DNA of 64,000 nucleotides. Source: Caballeronia ptereochthonis (GTDB lineage Bacteria > Pseudomonadota > Gammaproteobacteria > Burkholderiales > Burkholderiaceae). The stretch lies in NCBI RefSeq assembly GCF_001545075.1, contig NZ_FCOB02000001.1:310001-374000 (forward strand). The letters run 5' to 3'. The notes under the pieces were generated by a model, which did not search any database, was not told the origin of the DNA, and was given only the letters and a program-made list of their open reading frames with translations. This document shows positions 59,252 to 64,000 of the stretch, piece by piece. Numbering within the stretch: position 1 is the stretch's first letter; every line of letters starts with the position of its first letter. The translations under genes were made by a program, and so were the position numbers.

Positions 59252-60298
59252 TTACTTGGAAGGCTTGTATTCTATGGTAGAAGCAAATTGCTGCAATGTG
59301 GCTTGCGGCACTTCGCCCAGCAAGGTAATCCAGAAATCCCCGCGCCGCTTCACCAGTACGTGCGTGGCGCCGCTGTTGCCCGCGCCTTCCTTGCGCGTAT
59401 TCTTTTCCACCGGCTCGACGAACACCGAAATCGTCGCCAGACCATCCGAAAACACCGCCTGATCGACCGGAATCGGCGGCTGACCTTGCTGGCTCGACGC
59501 CATCGGACGGCGCAGCTCGCGAATCTTGCGGAAGCCCGCGATGTTCGGCGTCAGCTGCCAGCCCTGCGCTTCCATGTCCACCGGCTGCACGGGCGGGCGC
59601 ACGATGGTCCAGCCCGACGTGCTGCGGATGCCGCTCGCGATCGGCGCCTTGTCGATCGGCCCGCCGATGCGCACCTGCGAGAACGAAAGCTGTTCGAGCA
59701 CCTGGCCGTCGGGGTCGAGCGTCTGCGCGCGCAGCAACAGGCCGGTCTTGGCGTCGGCCCACAGCTTGTAGGCGAATCGATAGGAATCTTTGGGGTCCAG
59801 CTCCAGTACCTGGCTATCCAGGCCCGCGACGCGATCGCTGCCCAGAAGCTTGGGCTCGTAGACGGAAAGCACCTGATCGCCGCTCGTCGCGAGGAGCGCG
59901 GGGAACGAGTCGCGGTTCTGCCGATGCTCGACGACCAGCAGATGCCGCTCGGGGACGAACGTGAACATGTCGTCGTCGTGGCGCAGCATCTTGCGCGGCG
60001 CGCCGTCGAGACTTTCCAGGGATTCGTATTCGCCGTCGCCTCGCGTGGCGACATGCGTGATGCGCGAGGACTGAACCGTCGCACCGCGCTGATAGACGAA
60101 GGTGCCTTCGTAATTCTGCTGCTGGGCCGCCTCGTGGATGCGGTTGAGCAGGCTGGCGGCTGATTTGCGCGCAGCGGCGGGATCGTCTCCCTGGGCAAAA
60201 CTGCCCGACGCCGCCGTCAACAACGCGGCTGCGCAGAGTATCAACGCCGGCAGCCGCCCCCAATGATTCGTTTTATTCAACCGCACACTCGGTATCAA
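59252..60298 (-). CDS. mucB: Sigma-E regulatory protein MucB/RseB
   Basis: 348 aa periplasmic protein that binds RseA and lipids or LPS intermediates, delaying RseA proteolysis. Signal peptide (to about 36, SGSFAQ), then the two-lobed MucB/RseB fold (NYEGTFVYQRGATVQSSRITHV; YRFAYKLWADAKTGLLLRAQ). The start is probably a TTG at 60298, directly after the rseA stop; GTG 60286 is possible. 22 bases before degP. Confidence 0.9.
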   Translation of the reverse strand: MIPSVRLNKTNHWGRLPALILCAAALLTAASGSFAQGDDPAAARKSAASLLNRIHEAAQQQNYEGTFVYQRGATVQSSRITHVATRGDGEYESLESLDGAPRKMLRHDDDMFTFVPERHLLVVEHRQNRDSFPALLATSGDQVLSVYEPKLLGSDRVAGLDSQVLELDPKDSYRFAYKLWADAKTGLLLRAQTLDPDGQVLEQLSFSQVRIGGPIDKAPIASGIRSTSGWTIVRPPVQPVDMEAQGWQLTPNIAGFRKIRELRRPMASSQQGQPPIPVDQAVFSDGLATISVFVEPVEKNTRKEGAGNSGATHVLVKRRGDFWITLLGEVPQATLQQFASTIEYKPSK

Positions 60299-60299
60299 A

Positions 60300-60935
60300 T
60301 TATTGACCTTGCGATGTAACCGCCGCCCGGATCAAAGGCATGGAACCGGGCATCGCAGGCTGTTGGGAGAACTGCTGATGCGCCTCGAGGTACTGGTCGA
60401 GATCGGCGTCGCGGATGATGTTCGCCTCCACGATCGGCGCCCGCGTGGTCACCGCCGGCACCGACGCCATCGCCACGCGCTGCATCGAATCGGCCGGCGC
60501 GACGCTCGCCACCTGAGCGCCGGTGTGGTTGTCCACGCCTTGCAGCTGCGGCACCACGATCCAGGTCAGCGTCGCGGCCGCCGCGGCCACCGCGAAAGCC
60601 GGCATGACCCGACGGCGCAGTATCCCGCCACGCGCCTTCGTTGCCGTTGCGGGAAGCGCCGCCGGCGCGAGCACGTGCGCTTCGGCCTCGAAACGCTCGG
60701 AGAATACGGCCATGAACGCGCTGCTGCGCGCCGGGCTGACCGCGAGATCGTCAGAGCGCAGGGCGTCTCCGATCAAGTGATAGTCGGACCACGCCGCGCG
60801 TTCGTGGCCGCTCAGTTCCGCGAGAAACTGGCTGATGCTGCCAATCTCGTCGAGCGACTCACCATCGACGAACGCCGACATGCGCTCGCCGCGCGGACCC
60901 GCTTGTGTCTGATTCTGCATCGAGACCGACCCCAT
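60300..60935 (-). CDS. rseA: Anti-sigma-E factor RseA
   Basis: 211 aa single-pass membrane protein. The N-terminal cytoplasmic domain binds RpoE (MSAFVDGESLDEIGSISQFL; RAAWSDYHLIGDALRSDDL), one membrane segment at about 110-130 (VMPAFAVAAAAATLTWIVV), then a periplasmic tail. ATG 60935 is preferred since GGGGAG lies 4 bases upstream; other in-frame starts reach 60977. About 80 bases after rpoE. Confidence 0.9.
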   Translation of the reverse strand: MGSVSMQNQTQAGPRGERMSAFVDGESLDEIGSISQFLAELSGHERAAWSDYHLIGDALRSDDLAVSPARSSAFMAVFSERFEAEAHVLAPAALPATATKARGGILRRRVMPAFAVAAAAATLTWIVVPQLQGVDNHTGAQVASVAPADSMQRVAMASVPAVTTRAPIVEANIIRDADLDQYLEAHQQFSQQPAMPGSMPLIRAAVTSQGQ

Positions 60936-61019
60936 GATGCTCCCCATCTCTTTGACCACACCCCGTAGTGACACCACCTAACCCAGATATCGCGCCCTTG
61001 TCCCGTGGATGAACGCCGC

Positions 61020-61619
61020 CTACCAGCGCTTGCCTTCGGGAGTGTCCAACAACGGACGCAATTTTGCCGCAATGGCTTCGCGAGCACGGAAAATTCTCGA
61101 TCTGACGGTGCCGATGGGGCAATCCATCATTTCGGCGATTTCCTCGTAGCTCAGTCCTTCAATTTCCCGGAGCGTGATGGCGGTGCGCAGCTCCTCGGGC
61201 AGCAGCGCCATCGCAGCATTGACCGTCTGAGCGATCTGCTTGCTCATCAACATCGACTCGGGCGTGTTGATATCCCTTAGTTGGTCCGCGTCGGAGAAAG
61301 TTTCCGCTTCTTCCGCATCCGCCTCGGTAGAAGTGGGAGCGCGGCGGCCCTGCGTCGCAAGGTAGTTCTTTGCGGTGTTGACGGCAATCCGGTAGAGCCA
61401 GGTATAGAACGCCGATTCGCCCCGGAATTGCGGCAGCGCACGGTAAGCTTTGATGAAGGCGTCCTGGGCGACGTCCTCGACCTCGGCAGGGTCGCGCACG
61501 AGGCGCGAGATCAGTCGAATGATCTTGCGGTGGTATTTGGCGACCAGCAGTTCGAACGCGGCCTTGTCACCCTTCTGGACACGCTCGACCAGCAATTGGT
61601 CGATTTCTTTTTCGCTCAC
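61020..61619 (-). CDS. rpoE: RNA polymerase sigma factor RpoE (sigma-24, AlgU/RpoE type)
   Basis: 199 aa ECF sigma factor for envelope stress. Region 2 (KYHRKIIRLISRLV; EDVAQDAFIKAYRALPQFRG), region 4 (LREIEGLSYEEIAEMMDCPIGTVRSRIFRARE). The start is GTG at 61619 before SEKEIDQ. Followed by rseA, mucB and degP, its regulators and target, on the same strand. Confidence 0.95.
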   Translation of the reverse strand: MSEKEIDQLLVERVQKGDKAAFELLVAKYHRKIIRLISRLVRDPAEVEDVAQDAFIKAYRALPQFRGESAFYTWLYRIAVNTAKNYLATQGRRAPTSTEADAEEAETFSDADQLRDINTPESMLMSKQIAQTVNAAMALLPEELRTAITLREIEGLSYEEIAEMMDCPIGTVRSRIFRAREAIAAKLRPLLDTPEGKRW

Positions 61620-61660
61620 CTGGGAAATCCGTTTAACTTGGGGGTGTTGCGCGGAGGGCT

Positions 61661-61687
61661 ATTGTAGCGTTACCGCCTGTAAGGCAA
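61661..61687 (-). promoter_or_regulatory. Candidate promoter of rpoE
   Basis: Minus strand TTGCCT (complement of 61682-61687), 15-base spacer, TACAAT (complement of 61661-61666), about 40 bases before the GTG. Short spacer, so tentative. I did not find a clear sigma-E autoregulated site. Confidence 0.4.
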
Positions 61688-61715
61688 CTGGAGCGCTCAT
61701 GAGCCGTTACAGTCG

Positions 61716-62183
61716 TTACAGGTGGGAAGCGGCCGAGCGACGGGCCTGAACGGCGAGCTGGCGGAAGGTGTCGGCATCGACGGAATCGGCCGGGACGAGC
61801 AGCGTTTCGCGCCGTCCGCGCGCGCAGACGAGCGTCAGCGCGAGCAGCCGGCCGCTCCAGTGCGCGCATCCCGCGATACGCGTGCGCCGCACGTCGCCGC
61901 CGCGGCTCCAGAGCGTGAGACCGTCCGGATGCAGGCTGATGGCCGCTGGCCGGGCCCGCAGCCACCGGTGCGACGCAAGCCCGAGCGCCGCCACCGTCAC
62001 CGCGCATGCCACTGCCGCGTGCCCGACCTGCTCCGTGTGAGCGAAGGCGCACTGGAACACCGACGCGCCCGCCACGCTCGCAAACCCGAGCATCGCGCCC
62101 CGCAAGAAACGCGACGGCCGCATCGCGACGCCCGGCGTCGAGCCGGTTTCCCGATGCGGCCGATCCACGCGCGCGCCCGCCAT
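61716..62183 (-). CDS. YgfX-like small membrane protein
   Basis: 155 aa. Two adjacent membrane helices (about 28-48, 54-70) followed by a soluble beta-rich part with LHPDGLTLWSRGGDV, a mid Ser/His-containing loop and a closing LLVPADSVDADTFRQLAVQARR. This topology and ending match the YgfX/CptA family; E. coli YgfX pairs with SdhE and has been described as affecting cytoskeletal proteins. No SdhE homologue is adjacent here. Lies 30 bases after fabF and before rpoE. Confidence 0.65.
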   Translation of the reverse strand: MAGARVDRPHRETGSTPGVAMRPSRFLRGAMLGFASVAGASVFQCAFAHTEQVGHAAVACAVTVAALGLASHRWLRARPAAISLHPDGLTLWSRGGDVRRTRIAGCAHWSGRLLALTLVCARGRRETLLVPADSVDADTFRQLAVQARRSAASHL

Positions 62184-62213
62184 GTCGATTCCGTGCTGAC
62201 GAGCGCGCCGTGC

Positions 62214-63452
62214 TCAGTGGCGCTTGAAGACGAGCGAGCCGTTCGTGCCGCCGAAGCCGAACGAATTCTTCACCGCCACGTCGATCTTCATTTCCCGCGC
62301 CGTGTTCGCGCAGTAATCCAGGTCGCACTGCGGGTCCTGGTTGAAGATGTTGATGGTCGGCGGCGAGATCTGGTTGTGAATGGCCAGCACCGTGAACACC
62401 GACTCCAGGCCGCCCGCGCCGCCCAGCAGGTGGCCGGTCATCGACTTGGTGGAGTTCACGACGACGTTCTTCGCCTGGTCGCCGAGCGCGCGCTTGATGC
62501 CGATCGTCTCCGCGATGTCGCCGAGCGGCGTGGACGTGCCGTGCGCGTTCACGTAATTCACCTGGTCGGCATTGACCTGCGCGTTCTTCATGGCGTTGAC
62601 CATCGCACGGCGGCCGCCGTCGCCGTCCTCGGGCGGTGCGGTCATGTGGAAGGCGTCGCCGCTCATGCCGTAGCCGAGCACTTCCGCGTAGATCTTCGCG
62701 CCGCGCTTCTTCGCGTGCTCATATTCCTCGAGCACCATCACGCCCGCGCCTTCGCCGAGCACGAAGCCGTCGCGATCGGTGTCCCACGGACGGCTCGCCG
62801 TCGCGGGATCGTCGTTACGCTGCGACAGCGCGCGCGCCGCCGCGAAGCCGCCGATGCCGAGCGGAGAAACCGTCGCTTCCGCGCCGCCGGCGACCATCAC
62901 GTCCGCATCGCCGTATTCGATCAGGCGCGACCCCTCGCCGATGCAATGCAGGCCGGTTGTGCAAGCCGTGACCATCGACAGATTCGGCCCCTTGAGACCG
63001 AAGCGGATCGACAGATGGCCGGAGATCATGTTGATGATCGACGCCGGCACGAAGAACGGAGAAATGCGGCGCGGACCGCGGTTCAGCAGTTCGGTCTGGG
63101 TGATTTCGATCATCGGCAGGCCGCCGATGCCCGAGCCGACCACGACGCCCACGCGCTCCGCGTTCTCCTCGGTGATTTCGAGGCCGCTGTCCTGCATCGC
63201 CTGGACGCCCGCGGCAAAGCCGTAATGGATGAAGGTATCCATATGACGCGCTTCCTTGGCGGGCATATACGCCTCGATGTCGAAGCCCTTCACCTCGCCC
63301 GCGAAACGCGTGGAGAAGTTCGCGGCGTCGAACTTGGTGATATTGGCGATGCCCGACTTGCCCGCGACCAGATTGGCCCAGCCGTCGGCAACAGTATTGC
63401 CGACAGGCGAAACGAGCCCCAGGCCTGTAACAACAACTCGACGACGGCTCAC
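62214..63452 (-). CDS. fabF: 3-oxoacyl-[acyl-carrier-protein] synthase II
   Basis: 412 aa condensing enzyme of fatty acid elongation. Catalytic Cys in [14 protein letters not shown], first His in [12 protein letters not shown], second His in [15 protein letters not shown]. Start is GTG at 63452 with AAGGGG upstream. Preceded by acpP, 172 bases away, with a hairpin between that would favour AcpP output. Confidence 0.96.
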   Translation of the reverse strand: MSRRRVVVTGLGLVSPVGNTVADGWANLVAGKSGIANITKFDAANFSTRFAGEVKGFDIEAYMPAKEARHMDTFIHYGFAAGVQAMQDSGLEITEENAERVGVVVGSGIGGLPMIEITQTELLNRGPRRISPFFVPASIINMISGHLSIRFGLKGPNLSMVTACTTGLHCIGEGSRLIEYGDADVMVAGGAEATVSPLGIGGFAAARALSQRNDDPATASRPWDTDRDGFVLGEGAGVMVLEEYEHAKKRGAKIYAEVLGYGMSGDAFHMTAPPEDGDGGRRAMVNAMKNAQVNADQVNYVNAHGTSTPLGDIAETIGIKRALGDQAKNVVVNSTKSMTGHLLGGAGGLESVFTVLAIHNQISPPTINIFNQDPQCDLDYCANTAREMKIDVAVKNSFGFGGTNGSLVFKRH

Positions 63453-63477
63453 GGTAACCCCTTATCCATAGAATGAC

Positions 63478-63530
63478 GAAAAACAAAAGCCACAGCGGCC
63501 ACAGGAAACCGCCCTGTGTGCCCTGTGGCT
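63478..63530 (-). terminator. Hairpin with T-run between acpP and fabF
   Basis: AGCCACAG and CTGTGGCT form the outer stem (63488-63530) with an inner CACAGG/CCTGTG stem. On the minus strand it is followed by TTTGTTTTTC. Probably a partial terminator that makes acpP mRNA more abundant than fabF. Confidence 0.65.
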
Positions 63531-63560
63531 GTGATATCGGTCAACAGCGCGGTCTGTACA

Positions 63561-63590
63561 GCGACGCCCCTTCAAGCGACGCCCCTTCAA
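63561..63590. repeat. 15-base tandem duplication after acpP
   Basis: GCGACGCCCCTTCAA occurs twice in direct succession (63561-63575, 63576-63590) in the acpP-fabF gap. A simple slippage product; no function seen. Confidence 0.9.
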
Positions 63591-63624
63591 TTTTGGGAGC
63601 GATGAGTCGCTGACGCGTCCGGCC

Positions 63625-63864
63625 TCAGGCCTTGACGTTCGCGCGAGCGTAATCGATCGCTTGCTGAACCGTGGTGATCTTTTCGGCCTCTTCATCGGGA
63701 ATTTCCATGCCGAATTCGTCTTCGAGCGCCATCACGAGTTCTACGGTATCGAGCGAGTCAGCGCCCAGATCGTTCACGAACGACGCTTCGTTCTTGATTT
63801 CGGCTTCCGCCACGCCCAGTTGTTCGGCGACGATCTTCTTCACGCGCTGTTCGATGTTGTCCAT
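63625..63864 (-). CDS. acpP: Acyl carrier protein
   Basis: 79 aa, acidic. Carries growing acyl chains in fatty acid, lipid A and (for OlsB) ornithine lipid synthesis. Phosphopantetheine attaches at Ser37 in [22 protein letters not shown] lies 4 bases before the ATG. The remaining 136 bases to the window edge show no clear gene end. Confidence 0.97.
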
Positions 63865-64000
63865 GCAGCCCTCCGAGGGGAAAAAAGTTCAAATATACGA
63901 GTGCGCGCATTTTATCAGGTTTGGACCCGCAAAATACGGCGCGTCAGTTCCATGCTCCACCGTCCGGTGCGCTTCATCAAGAGCGCTGCCGGGGCTTCGC

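Overview
The window is a GC-rich (roughly 60-65 %) bacterial chromosome segment, gene-dense, with mostly housekeeping content. Gene order and protein sequences point to Burkholderia sensu lato (Paraburkholderia/Caballeronia-like): pstSCAB-phoU-phoBR next to ppk1/ppx, uvrC-pgsA-tRNA-Gly-tRNA-Cys, an EarP/EF-P pair with Arg32, and acpP-fabF-rpoE-rseA-mucB-degP-lepA-lepB-rnc-era-recO-pdxJ-acpS-nagZ. This assignment rests on recognised families and synteny, not on a database search. I saw no prophage, transposase, CRISPR array or plasmid gene.

Layout. 1-12.5 kb is a phosphate block: an OlsB-type acyltransferase gene behind an array of Pho-box-like half-sites, ppx and ppk1 (divergent), a ~700-bp inverted-repeat element, then phoR, phoB, phoU, pstB, pstA, pstC and pstS on the minus strand behind a clear Pho box. 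12.6-26 kb carries glmM, folP, ftsH, rlmE, yhbY, a DUF4149 gene, greA, carB, carA and an MFS transporter. 26-31 kb holds mltD, gloB, a methyltransferase, rnhA, dnaQ and tRNA-Val. 31-41 kb is the least conserved part: two membrane proteins, a GT4 glycosyltransferase, an 839-bp gene-free gap, an MsbA-type ABC exporter, otsA-otsB, a SCO/CtaG copper-assembly pair and an ElaA-type acetyltransferase. 41-46.9 kb has tRNA-Cys, three identical tRNA-Gly genes, pgsA, uvrC, earP and efp. 47-49 kb has a BON-domain lipoprotein and an NtrC-type response regulator with degraded ATPase motifs. 49-64 kb is a one-directional minus-strand series from acpP to nagZ covering lipid synthesis, the sigma-E envelope-stress system, protein export and RNA processing.

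How the genes work together. PstSCAB imports phosphate, PhoU/PhoR sense it, PhoB activates Pho boxes, Ppk1/Ppx make and break polyphosphate, and OlsB would supply phosphorus-free ornithine lipids during starvation. The OlsB promoter appears to carry four 7-mers at exact 11-bp spacing, followed at 10 bp by a -10-like hexamer. This is the same geometry as the pstS promoter and ties lipid remodelling to PhoB here. Other points worth a second look are the long inverted repeat at 4932-5634, the degenerate sigma-54 activator at 47646-49043, the tandem tRNA-Gly triplication, the strong terminator hairpin directly in front of greA, and long low-complexity additions in RNase III, UvrC and RecO.
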